Below, piece after piece: positions 45,235 through 55,198 of a DNA stretch of 64,000 nucleotides (position 1 is its first letter; each line of letters starts with the position of its first letter). The stretch lies in NCBI GenBank assembly GCA_024362935.1, contig JANCRA010000006.1:33597924-33661923 (forward strand), written 5' to 3'. A program made the position numbers and the translations under genes. Under the pieces are notes generated by a model. It saw only the letters and a program-made list of their open reading frames with translations, was not told the DNA's origin and did not search any database. The DNA comes from Setophaga petechia (taxonomy: Eukaryota; Chordata; Aves; Passeriformes; Parulidae).

Positions 45235-46580
45235 TTACCCTGAATTGTCAGTAAAGACGGTGGGTCCTTGCACAGGTTCCTGACTATTTTTGGGCCGCAA
45301 AGAAATTTGTGTAGACTTTGCCATATGCAGTAGCCTATGGCTGGGCAGATGATAAGTGATCTGCCCTGAAAAATTTTCCAGAGCACTTTGCAGGGACACG
45401 CTGTTTGCAAAGCTCCAGTCAAAATCCTCCCGTTGCACCGGGAGTATGATCTTTGCAGGATCCGCACCCATCAATTGCAAACACCATTGCCGGCATTTGA
45501 TTATCAAGCGAGCAATCAGCTCAAACAATGCAGTTGCCATCTTCTGCGGCTGATGGGGCAGGAAAACCCATTCCAGAACGTGCAAGGAATCAGACCATTT
45601 GTCTCTCCATTGGCCAATGATGCCCGTGGGATACGAATCCGGAGTGGTGATGAACGCAGTGACATCAACGGAGGGATCAATGCGATAACCTTGGCAAGCC
45701 AAAACAGCTTGCTGAACCACCTCCAACACCTCACGTGCCTCAGGGGTCAGTGTGCGAGGTGACTTCAAATCAGAGTCTCCTTTCAACAAATCATACAGGG
45801 GAGACAGCTGTGCGTCAGTTAGTCCCAAGTATGGACATAACCAAGTGATGACACCTACCAATTTCTGAACATCATTCAGTGTCTTCACAGAATGCACAAA
45901 TTGCACCTCCTGGTGACGGATCGTCCGTTCCAGAATGTTGACCCCCAAGTACTTCCAAGGTGGTTGTTGTTGCACCTTTTCTGGAGCCACCTGCAGTCCA
46001 TGAGCATGCAAAACATCGAGCAACCAAGGCTGAATCCTCAGCAGCTCATCCTGGGTGGATGCGGCCACCAAAATGTCGTCCATATAATGATACAAACGTG
46101 CATCAGGAAACTGCTTGCGAACTCCAGACAGGTATGGGCCACATACCACTGGCATATGGCAGGAGAATTGCGCATTCCCTGAGGCAATGTCCTCCATTGA
46201 TATCTCTGTGCGGGCTCAGCCTCGTTAATCACTGGCACCGAGAAGGCAAACTCCGGTCTGTCATCGGGATGCAAAGGAATTGTAAAGAAAGAATCCTTCA
46301 GATCCACAATGAGGACCGGCCAGTCTGCGGGAAGCATGGTAGGCGATGGCATGCCCGCCTCCAATGTTCCCATGCTTTCCATCACGGCATTAACCTTTTG
46401 GAGGTCTTGCAACAACCTCCATTTCCCAGATTTCTTTTTGATGCAGAAGACAGGAGTGTTCCAGGGACTGGAAGTAGGCTCCAGATGACCCTGGTCCAAC
46501 TGCTCCTGCACCAGATTCCGAAGAGTGTCGTATTTATCTTGAGGGAGGGGCCACTGCTTCTCCCAGACAGGTTTGTCCAC
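45235..46580 (-). pseudogene. pol: Provirus pol: reverse transcriptase
   Basis: Two overlapping frames. The first (46,038-46,580) covers fingers and palm with EKQWPL, SPWNTPVF, KKSGKWRLLQDL and LKDSFFTIPLHP. The second (45,235-46,197) contains the YMDD active site in LYHYMDDILVAAS, the thumb, the connection region (LEWVFLPHQ) and the RNase H start (VFTDNSG). The change of frame between 46,038 and 46,197 and another near 45,200 are disruptions relative to a single pol frame. Confidence 0.85.
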
Positions 46581-46772
46581 CAGTCACCGTATAGGAGGCA
46601 TCGGACACTCTGTGCCCTTCACTGCAGTGGCCCCCATCAAAAATCCGTCCCGATGCACACCCCTAGACAGACAGAACATCCCTCCCCCAGAGGTTGGCAG
46701 GAGTAGAAGTAACATGAGGCATAAGCCAGGCTGTCTGTCCCTCCGGGTTCGTGACCAGCACAGGCTGCTGGC

Positions 46773-47317
46773 TCACGTAGCATTGCGCCGTCCCTCCCAG
46801 GCCTCGACAGACGTCCCCACTGGATCCAAGGGCCACTCCAGGGGCCAGGCAGCTAGGGAGAGAACTGTGACGTCAGCACCGCTGTCGAGAAGCCCGCGGA
46901 GGTGGATTTCCGACGGTGCCACACCAGGAACAGAGAGGGTACGCAGCACCTCGGGACGGTCCTTGGTCAGGACGGCAGTCCAGTGAACTTGAGGCGGCCC
47001 AGTGGATCCAAAGCCACCAGCTCCACGCAACTGGTCATCTGCCCTGCAAACAGAGGACTTAAAAGGCACAAATTGAGCGAGCCGCATCCCTTTCGGGATC
47101 GTGACGGGGGCGTGGGTGTGGAGACCATGGCACAAATCTGCCTTGTGAAATCCGCATCAATGAGCCCCAGGTGAACAATGATGCCCTGAAGGGTGGCACT
47201 GGACCTCCCCATAAGGGGAGCACTCATGCCCCCACCCAAGGGGCCAAAGGCATCCAGGGGAACCTTGTGTATCTCAGAAGATTCTAAGGCAACTGTTGCT
47301 GCGGTGCAGACATCCAC
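46773..47317 (-). pseudogene. pro: Provirus dUTPase-like and protease region
   Basis: Two overlapping frames. The upstream one (46,967-47,317) has LMGRSSATLQGIIVHLGLID and ADF, like dUTPase motifs. The second (46,773-47,135) has the Gly-rich dUTPase-type end (RGAGGFGSTG) and then an aspartic protease with LLDSGADVTVLS. The order dUTPase then protease is that of betaretroviruses. The frame switch between them is a disruption. Confidence 0.75.
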
Positions 47318-47340
47318 ACCTGCTGATCCGCGGGTGCTGG

Positions 47341-48228
47341 CTACAAGCCGGCAAAGGAGACCTCCATCGGCTCCGGGGTCTGGAGAGAAGCTTGTGTCTG
47401 CACGCGCCCCTCCTGCGCGCTCCGCTTGACGTTTCCCAAGCCTGGCAAAGCCTGCCTGTTAACATGAACAGTCGCCTTGAAAACACTGGACATGTGATTC
47501 GGCCTACCACACCGACCGCACAAGAACATGGGGAATTTGACCTTCTGCGCTTTCTCCCCTCCCTTCTTGCCAGCCTGCGCAGTCCCCTGCTGTGGCCGCT
47601 TGCCCTGAGGAACTGCCCAAACCGGCTGCACAGTGGCAGCCACAGCAGCCAACTTCCGACCCGGGGGAACGATGTCTGCACAGGTCTCCGCCATCTCAGA
47701 GATAGTAGGGACACCAGGCAGAGCCACTCTGACCTTCCTACAAGCAGCATTGCAATTACAACTTACAAGGTTTGCAATCGTAACGCTCCTAGCCAGAGGA
47801 TCAGGTACCTGCCTCTCCACGGATGCAATCAGCCTTGATGCAAATGCCATGAAAGGCTCATCATCCCCCTGGACAATGGTCGCAAATGGCTGCTTCGGAG
47901 CAGCCATCTTCAGGGTCTGGACAATTGCTGCCATGCCCAGCGTGTGGCACTGGTCAAGCACAAGGGGATCAAATACAACCTGCCCCTGAACATTCTCAGA
48001 ACGCCCTGTCCCCATCAGCATGTCATCAACAACCTCACGCCTGGGGTCCTGCTGCACCAGTGCAGCATTCTGCACCACCACTTGGGCCGCCAAACGAGCC
48101 CACTTGGTCTCAAAAACACCAAATTGCACAGGGTCAAAAAGAGAATGTACCACACGACGGAGATCGTGAGGTGCCAGCACATCCGTAGCAATCCTCTGGA
48201 GAGTCTGCATAACCTCAGCAGACCCCAA
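47341..48228 (-). pseudogene. gag: Provirus gag: capsid and nucleocapsid
   Basis: A 295-codon frame. The capsid part has helical VMQTLQRIATDVLAPHDLRR, FETKWARLAAQVV and FMAFASRLIASVERQV segments, the last in the major-homology position. The nucleocapsid has a zinc-knuckle-like CGRCGRPNHMSSVF in which the expected final Cys is Phe. A Pro/Gln-rich tail leads into the dUTPase region. The N-terminal gag part is in a different frame. Confidence 0.8.
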
Positions 48229-48239
48229 ACCATGCTGAG

Positions 48240-48938
48240 CAGCTGCTTCAGGAGTTCCTTCTCCAGCTTATATATAAGGGGTTCATGGGTGTTATGAGCA
48301 ACGGCCCTGATCACAGGGAAAGCCTGGGGACCACCTGGCAAAGCCACCGCACCTGCTGTGTCTCGGCCCTTGGGCCCCACGGGGACAAGAAGGGATGATT
48401 GACTGGGCGCCAGGTCAACACCACTCGTCCCTGTGCCGCCTGCAGCACCGGCAGAGCCAGAGGAGCCCACTCCGCGACCCTGCAGATGCCGTGAGGAGAC
48501 AGGCTCATTCATCTTGTCGGTCTTGGTTTTGGCCTCTCACCAGAAGCGCTCGGGGTGCTTCGGGCGCACAGTCACCTGGCACGCAGGAAGCGTCCAATGA
48601 TTTGATGAGAAAGCGCCATGGCCCCGGGCACCCACCGGCCTCCCACTGGCCGTGTCAGCAGTTGCGCTAAAGGTAAATACCTCAGCGCCCTGCCGTGCCG
48701 CAGCTCTGGCCGGAGGCACCTTGGTGAACGCAGGTGCCGGCACGGCCCGCAAATCCGGCGCGGGCTGGGACGTGACCGGCGCGGGGGCCCCAGCCCCCGA
48801 CACGGGAGAGGAGCGGGATGCCGAGAGAGGCGCGGCCCGCGGAGCCGCATCACTGCGGGGCGGCACAAAGGAGCCAGGCAAGCCCCCTATGAGAGCCCGT
48901 CCCGAGCCGCAAGACTCCACAGCGGGCACCACCCCCAC
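48240..48938 (-). pseudogene. gag: Provirus gag N-terminal region
   Basis: Frames 48,537-48,938 and 48,015-48,512 are Ala/Pro/Gly-rich, low-complexity Gag-type sequence. The second contains an AFPVI-like string and KLEKELLKQLLS before the frame passes to the capsid frame. No clear matrix domain is recognised. Confidence 0.5.
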
Positions 48939-49052
48939 CGAGCGGAGAGGGGCTGGCTGCCTGCCGACCGGAGCAGGGATGGACGGAGCACTGACCGACG
49001 CCCCGCCCCCGGCTGCCTTCGCCGACTGCGCATGCCCAGCCTAGGCTGCAAT

Positions 49053-49070
49053 ACACGGCAGCGGTCACCA
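49053..49070 (-). other. Primer-binding site of the provirus
   Basis: In sense orientation TGGTGACCGCTGCCGTGT starts two bases after the 5' LTR. The first eight bases match the tRNA-Trp site used by avian alpharetroviruses; the remainder does not, so the primer assignment is tentative. Confidence 0.5.
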
Positions 49071-49072
49071 GA

Positions 49073-49364
49073 TGTCGCTATAGGACACGAAAGAACACAA
49101 GCACACCACTGCTCTCAAGGTGAAAGAAAAAAGGGCGTTTATTTTTCTGACTCCAATATTTATAGTTTTACAAAAGTGACAGCGGATTGTAGGGTGACAG
49201 TGACACCTCTCCAATGACACTGGTTAAACCAACAGTCCATCAACTCTCTCCTCCACCAAAGGAATGCAAAACAATCAGTTATTTACAAAAAAGTCCGTGA
49301 GAAAGTTCCCTACAAGAATGTCAACATCAGAAGGCTTAGAAAATCTTAAAAAACCAGGGTGACA
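49073..49364 (-). mobile_element. 5' LTR of the betaretrovirus-like provirus
   Basis: 292 bp. In sense orientation it opens TGTCACCCTGG and closes AGCGACA, collinear with the 3' LTR but with many substitutions. Host-like sequence follows at 49,365, beginning with a donor-like AAG|GTAAGG on the minus strand. Confidence 0.85.
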
Positions 49365-49375
49365 CAGCCTTACCT

Positions 49376-50110
49376 TCTTTTGGGAAGTGTCCTCCGGAGC
49401 TGTGCCCAGGCTGGTCTGGAGCTGGGAGCAGCCCTGCCCCACCCAGCCCCTCTCAGCAGCAGCCCCTGCCCTGCTCAGGGTGGCTCCTTCCCCCCAGAGC
49501 TTCTCCCCAGCGCTGGGAGCAGCTCCCCGGGCCGGCTGAGAGCTGTCCCTGGCAGGCAGCAGAGTCCCTGCCCCAGCACAGCGCCCTGGGCTGCAGGACC
49601 CTGCTCTGCAGGACAGCCCTGGGCACCCCTGGCTGCAGCCCCGGCTGCTCAGCCCTGCAGCAGAGCCGGGCAACAGGAGCTGCCTTGGGCTGTGCCTGGG
49701 CTGGGGCAGCAGGGAAAGCCAGCCCTGCCCTAGGGCCACAGCCCTGCCCTGCAGCAGCTCTGAGAGTCCTCCTGAAAGGTCCTAAAAGCTGTGGGATGTG
49801 CCAGCTCCAGGAGATCCCGGCAGGAACTGCAGCTTCTCTTCCCACAGCCAGGGAATGACAGCTTCAAACCTGGGATGATTTCTGCTCTAGTGAGCCCTGA
49901 GTGAGCTCTGCCCTGTGCTCCCAGCCCAGGCTGAGTTTAACCCCTCTGTGCCTCTGTGCTGTGCCCGGGGTGGCTGCAGGCAGTGCCCCAGCCCTGCTGG
50001 GCTGTGCACAGGAGCTGCTCCTGGCCAGAGCTGTCTCTCTGCAGCGCTGCCCTTGCCAGGAGCTGCCTCTGGGCCAGGAGCCTCGGTGCAGGTTTTTCAA
50101 AGGACTTTGG
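49376..50110. other. GC-rich segment between provirus and env relic
   Basis: Long frames on both strands without recognised domains. On the minus strand a frame ends at CAAAAGAAG|GTAAGG (about 49,376), a plausible donor right next to the provirus. This could be an upstream exon of MROH gene 2, but its sequence does not show the family pattern. Confidence 0.3.
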
Positions 50111-50127
50111 GTTTGGCTTTTGCCTTG

Positions 50128-50600
50128 GAGTCTCTGAGAGGTTTGTGCAATCATGGCCTCCAAGCATCTGCTTTATTCAGTCCCTGGAGAGACTTTGTCA
50201 GTAACAACACTCAGTGGGGCTCATTAATACTCAGTTATTTTAAGGCACTTTGTGTTTCCCTTTTGATACAGACTCTGTGAGAGGTTTGTGCAATCTTGGC
50301 CCCAATTATCTGCTTTAATGAGTCCCTTGAGAGTTTTGTACTGACACTCAAGGGGGATCATTAATGTCTTGAGATACTCAAAGTTTTTAAGGTGCTTCAT
50401 GGATTTAATAAAACTTTTAGGTACTTTCAAGGATTTTCCTTCACACACTGAGTCTCTGAGAGGTTTTTGTGCCATCCTGGCTTCCAGTTCTCTCCTCCAA
50501 GGAGTCCATGAGGAGCCTGTGTTGGGTATCTCCCTCCTTTCTCTTTTACAACAAAGATGGAACTGAAAGAATTTTAAAAGACCTTCTAAAAGCATCCAAA
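50128..50600 (-). repeat. Three diverged ~140-180-bp direct repeats
   Basis: The motif (T/A)CTCTG(A/T)GAGAGGTTT, followed by GTGCAATC/ATGGCC-like sequence, recurs at about 50,131, 50,273 and 50,453. It is followed each time by related 'gtccctggagag' / 'gtcccttgagag' / 'gagtccatgagg' strings. The repeats lie in and just after the cytoplasmic-tail region of the env relic. Confidence 0.6.
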
Positions 50601-50658
50601 CACACATGGGACAATTAACAATACAACAACAACCACTAAGAGAATTAATAGTCCTGTT

Positions 50659-50940
50659 TTAGCTGGATATCATCCAACTCTTTAGTCCCTTGGATTGGAA
50701 GAGTTTATTGAACCAGTCTTTGTTTTCCACTTGAAGCTTCTTGAACCCTTCCTTCAGTACCTGGATGCTCTTGTGGATTGACTCGCTGTGGCTGGAGAGC
50801 TTCATGCAACACATGCCCTCAGAGTCTACACAGCCATGCCCGTGTGCCCAGAGTAAAAACTCTATCACTGTTCTGCAAGGTGGCATGTCTGATGGTCTCT
50901 GTGTCTGAGAGCAGGCCACCCAATGTGAGGGAGGTAGCAT
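50659..50940 (-). pseudogene. env: ERV env transmembrane-subunit fragment
   Basis: A 93-codon frame with the CX6CC motif (CVDSEGMCC) that marks covalently linked retroviral transmembrane subunits. A heptad-like SESIHKSIQVLKEGFKKLQ helix follows. The membrane anchor appears after the stop in another frame (Val/Leu-rich run near 50,570-50,650), with a basic tail (CKRERRE). It is broken by frameshift and stop. Confidence 0.75.
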
Positions 50941-51059
50941 TGGTTTGCTTACTTAACAGGCACCCAAGACGGTCTCATTGTCCTAAAGCTTTAGCTGCAG
51001 CCACCCAAGGTAGTAACATGGAGGCTGCTATTTTCTTGTTTTTACTCCAACAGATGACA

Positions 51060-51722
51060 TTATTTCATGCAATCATATTCAAAGTAGTATGTAGATCTTT
51101 TTGCACTGTTTCTCTGGCTATTAATCATTTTGGTGTTGGGTGCCAGCAAGGTAAGCCTCCCCAAGCTACAATGTCCGCCTTCAGTGTGTGCAGGGACACC
51201 AGGCCATGCTCTATCCCTGCAAGTAAGAAACACACCCTGCAGCAACTGGAGTGGGTAGCTGCTGGACCAAGAAATTATGGAAGAAATGTAATTACACCAT
51301 CTGGTCTGTTTTTTGTAAGTGGGATGGGATAGGGAGATGTCTCTCCTGATAGTTTCTTTTTCTCTTGTAATTTTGTGTCTTTCACCCTCTTCCCATCTCA
51401 GACGGTAATAAAATGTTACACAAAAGTCCATTTTTATAGAGCTGAGAATTTCTACCCCCTGAGTTCGAGTGGTGCATGCAGGAGCTTCTGGCTCCAGCAG
51501 TCCCAAGCATCGACAGGGCTGCACTTCTTTGCTGTCAGGATTGTCACCTCGCATCCTGCAGATGGCATCCTCAGTTATTGGCCAGACATCTGTAGGCAAC
51601 CCCACTGGGCAGGTGGAGAAGGGGTCGTCAGGGCTAGCCACAGACAGGCACAGGGTGTCTTGTTTCATGGCTTTTGCTAGAGTGATCCATACCTTGTGCT
51701 TTGTGTTTTTAGGGTTATCCAT
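51060..51722 (-). pseudogene. env: ERV env surface-subunit fragment
   Basis: A 220-codon frame opening with WITLAKAMKQDTLCLSVASP and DDPFSTCPVG, an avian ERV surface-subunit pattern. Cysteines are scattered, and the end lies before the fusion and heptad region at 50.9 kb. It is separated from the transmembrane part by about 120 bp in another frame. Confidence 0.6.
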
Positions 51723-51789
51723 CCACTCAGGAGGAGCATGGTTGCAAACAGGCTGAGGAATGGGAGTAGAAGCTTCTTATGTGTCATCT

Positions 51790-52218
51790 TCAAAAGAATT
51801 GTCTAGTCCAGGTGTTAAATGCTAAACAGAACAGGCCTATCAGCAACACCAGCCACTGTATGATATCATTGATATTTAGAGTGGATCTGAACCCTTCCGA
51901 AACTGGTGGGGCAGACCCAAAAAGATGGTTAAAGGGTTGGGAGAAGATTTCGCCCGGTGTCATTTCATTACAGCAGGTGTCATTATTTAAGTAACCCCAA
52001 AAACATACAGTTAGTGTGTGATAGCTGTGAATCCATGTGCCTGCTTTCCAGAGGAAGCTAAAAATCCATGAATCCCTCACCTTATTCACCCATAAAACAA
52101 GCCAGATAACAGACACAATAGCCTTGGTTAAAGGACCCATGTTCAGATGAGGGCCTACAAATGGGAGAAATACAGCCACGATCACGTGCCACCCAAACCA
52201 GGGCAAGCTGGACCACAT
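51790..52218 (-). CDS. Hydrophobic 142-residue frame preceding env
   Basis: An uninterrupted frame starting 95 bp after the primer-binding site. It has three hydrophobic spans: near residues 5-22 (FGWHVIVAVFLPFVG), 30-44 (IVSVIWLVLWV) and 118-135 (IIQWLVLLIGLFCLAF). It could be a small membrane protein or the leader portion of the ERV envelope; the surface-subunit frame follows in a different register. I do not recognise a named family. Confidence 0.4.
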   Translation of the reverse strand: MWSSLPWFGWHVIVAVFLPFVGPHLNMGPLTKAIVSVIWLVLWVNKVRDSWIFSFLWKAGTWIHSYHTLTVCFWGYLNNDTCCNEMTPGEIFSQPFNHLFGSAPPVSEGFRSTLNINDIIQWLVLLIGLFCLAFNTWTRQFF

Positions 52219-52312
52219 GGTGTCACTTCATGAGGTTTCTATAGTGGCACACACACACAAAAAATTAGATTACTCAAGAACTGTTATTCCCTTTTGGTTT
52301 CTGTGCCCTCGA

Positions 52313-52330
52313 GGCCCACATTGGGCGCCA
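52313..52330 (-). other. Primer-binding site, tRNA-Lys type
   Basis: In sense orientation TGGCGCCCAATGTGGGCC lies five bases after the LTR and is near-identical to the site complementary to tRNA-Lys (TGGCGCCCAACGTGGGGC). Confidence 0.75.
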
Positions 52331-52335
52331 AAATC

Positions 52336-53030
52336 TGTCTTGGTTTGGAAAGACAGGAGTCTGCTAAGGAAGGCAGGAGCCTCCCCTGAAATGGAGAATG
52401 TAAACCCTTCCCACCTCCCCGAATTGCTGTAAATTTTAAATTAAGGGGGTTCTCAGGCCTTTTCCTGCTCCCAAAAATATGGGAGCAGGAAAAAACAGTC
52501 CTTTAATAGGGAAGGAAAAAAATAAAAGGATAAAATCAACAATGCAGTACACTAGAACAACACTGACAGAGTCAGAACCCAACCTGACACCCTGTGGGGT
52601 GTTGGTAGCAGTCCAATTGGAAATGTGGCTGCAGTCCTGGAGTGTCAGGTGTGGTTCTGTTGGAGCAAGGGGGTCGTGTAGAGAAGGATGTATTCTTCCT
52701 CCGAAGATCCAGTGGAAGAAGAGACACCTGCTGTTCCACCGGGGAAGCCAGTGGAGAAAGCCGTGCCGTGTTTCAAAAACCTCTGGATTCTATCTGGGTA
52801 GCAATGCCTGGCTCCTCCCTCTGGGCGGAGCATCTCACAATGGGATGTTACAGTTCTTATCAGTCATGCACTGACATTCAATAGTCTGTTACCAGCAGAT
52901 GTCCCCTCCTGAGGGAGGTGTGAGTGTGGTCACTCAAAGAGAGAGATAAAGCAAACTGCCCACTTGACAAAAGATAATCTGCCATAAAGATGGTAATTGA
53001 AAACATCTTGCATTGCAATCTTCAACAACG
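52336..53030 (-). mobile_element. 5' LTR of the env-only ERV
   Basis: On the plus strand it begins TGTCTTGGTTTGGAAAGACA, a common songbird LTR terminus in antisense, and runs to about 53,027 or 53,035 (CA). A primer-binding site directly follows on the sense side, so this is the 5' LTR. No matching 3' LTR was found at 49.4-50.6 kb. Confidence 0.75.
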
Positions 53031-53034
53031 GTAC

Positions 53035-54950
53035 AACTTACTTGAAAAGTTTTTTGACCAATCACACAAAGTAAAAGCATATTGACAGTAGCTCTATCCA
53101 ACCACTGTAAGCACACGTACCTTTGGTTAAACACTGCTGGCTTATTTCAAATGCAATACCTGCTTGTAAGCCTTAAAACACAATGCACAGAGCTCCCTTA
53201 TAAAGCTTAGAACTTCCTCATATCTTGCTAGATATACTCTTCTGTAGCTTAGGGAGTTATTCTAGCCAAGTGTTAATACACAGACCATTGCTCTATTTGT
53301 CCTTACTTTTCTACTTCTTATATAACTTTTCTGCTGACAAATCTTATGGCTACTGCTTAGCTCTAATCACAGCAGATTAGTAGACGACCTGAGTCCCAAG
53401 TGCAAAAAAGCCTTCAAATGTCATGTATTATTCAAAGCATGAGATATTTCAAGTATGAAAATATATAATTAGCTGCTTCTCTAACAAAAAGAGTTTCCTA
53501 TCTTATGAGCCGGAGATGACTTAAACAATTTAGAAGTGATTTAAAAACCTCTTGGGGTGATTTCAACAGAACTCTCCACAGCTCTCCCACAGCTCTCTGA
53601 AATATAGAAATAGTATTTAATCTGTGCAGCCATTTGTAAAGAAGAAAATAATTTCTTGTGCCCAAGAAACAGAAATTAATTTGTTCATTATTCAGAAAAG
53701 TCATCCTAATTTTACAGAACAATGAAAGTAAAATCAGAACAATATGCTTCTATTTACAATGGAATTTTTATAAATCCTTTCTCTGCTAAGTCTTATTTGA
53801 TGGGATTTTTTAGCTCTTCTTCCACCTGTACTTTCAGAATGCAATCTGCTCAGAATAGTGAGTGACTTTCTGCTAAGCTGTGCAACCACAGAGCATTGAC
53901 AACGGCCTGTGTGAAATCCAGTATGAAGTGACTTGTGAAAGTCAATTAGAATTCAGTATTTGGTTAGAGATTCTTATGCACACAACATTTAGACACCTCG
54001 CCAGTCAGATTGTCTCAACACGGATGTGTGTAGATTTATTTTACCCGCAATTTCTTTCTTTACCTTATCACAGAATGAGATCCCTACCAACTCAGGGACA
54101 AATTAAACCCATTGCCCTTCAGCACTAGGGGTATTCAGCCCTCTGCTGTCATTTTTAGTAGCCTGCTGATATCCTGTGTGTAGATAATTGTATTCCAATG
54201 TGCCATAAACCCATTGCAAAAGTAGTGTAAACCCATCTCAGTACTTGTTTCCCTTCTTCCTAAGGAATGAAAATTGAATCCTCCACCCCTCCTTGCAGTC
54301 CTTTGACATAGACTACAACTACTCCTTGTCACATCTTATGGGCACACTAGTGTGACACGGCTGGCACAGGTTCCAGCAGTGCAAACAGAAAGTGCATTGG
54401 GACTTTTGTTGTCGGCTAAGTAAATTACTGTGGCTGTCATGACGTAGATTACACACACACACACATACACACACACCAAAAGAAAAAAAAAAACAAACAA
54501 ACCAAAAAAAAGAAAACCAAGAAAAACCCCCAAAACAATCTAAGAAGAGATTCTAGATTTCCATAGATCAGAAAAACAAGAAACCCTAACAAACAAATGT
54601 AAAAAAAGAAGATAAATTGAAACTTCTAGTTATCAAGAGATTTTTTTAAAAATCAAACAACACAACAAATCAATCCAGGAACAGCTTTGCAGGATTCCTG
54701 CCTGAGAACCTGTGAGACTCTATGTTCTCAGGTTAGTCAAGACTTCTCTTATTTTCTAGACTGCTCTGTGAGCCACTGCTGTGTTTCCCTATTCTCCACT
54801 TCTCTCTTCCCAGCGTTTCCCTGTAGTGTGGCAGAAGAAATTGCAGCATGCCTTGATGTCATCCCGCGTACTACTCAACTCTCTTTTGCTTCTCTGTTTT
54901 GGAAAGGGAAGCGCAGTGCTTCTCACCACTGTGGCAAAGCCGAATCAGAC
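53035..54950. other. AT-rich intergenic DNA, no recognised gene
   Basis: Only short frames occur. Nothing recognised apart from the low-complexity tract at 54,452-54,540. Confidence 0.55.
54452..54540 (+). repeat. (CA)n and A-rich low-complexity tract
   Basis: About 12 CA units with one interruption are followed by AAAAGAAAAAAAAAAAC-type sequence. Confidence 0.9.
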
Positions 54951-55198
54951 GGAGAACCCTGAACGCACAGCTCATGTGAGGGCAGCCCGGGAGCCGCAGC
55001 CACAGGCTGGAGAAGCCCCCTGCCCCCCGTGCTGGGGCTGGCAGCTGTGGCCCTGCCCGGCCCGGCAGCCGGGCCCGCCAGCCTGCGCCCCGCACGCCGC
55101 TCCCTGCCCCGGGCCGGCTCGGCCGCTGCTGGGCGCAGGCAGCGCCCGGCCGAGGGGCAGAGCCCGCGCCGAGCCTTCCCTGCCGGCGCTCCCCGCAG

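Larger units (their letters stand above)
43527..49364 (-). mobile_element. Betaretrovirus-like provirus (LTR-gag-dut/pro-pol-LTR)
   Basis: A 5.8-kb element on the minus strand. In sense order it has 5' LTR 49,073-49,364, primer-binding site, gag, dUTPase/protease, reverse transcriptase-RNase H, integrase, polypurine tract and 3' LTR 43,527-43,820. Integrase ends about 75 bp before the 3' LTR, so no env is present. A dUTPase-like domain next to protease is typical of betaretroviruses. Host flanks (ctcacc left, cagcct right) do not form a clean duplication. Several frame breaks make it defective. Confidence 0.9.

Noticed and set aside
50224..50607. Minus frame of 127 codons as a separate gene
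   Set aside because: It begins in the env membrane-anchor and cytoplasmic-tail region and runs into the diverged repeats; better seen as the frame-shifted end of the env relic.
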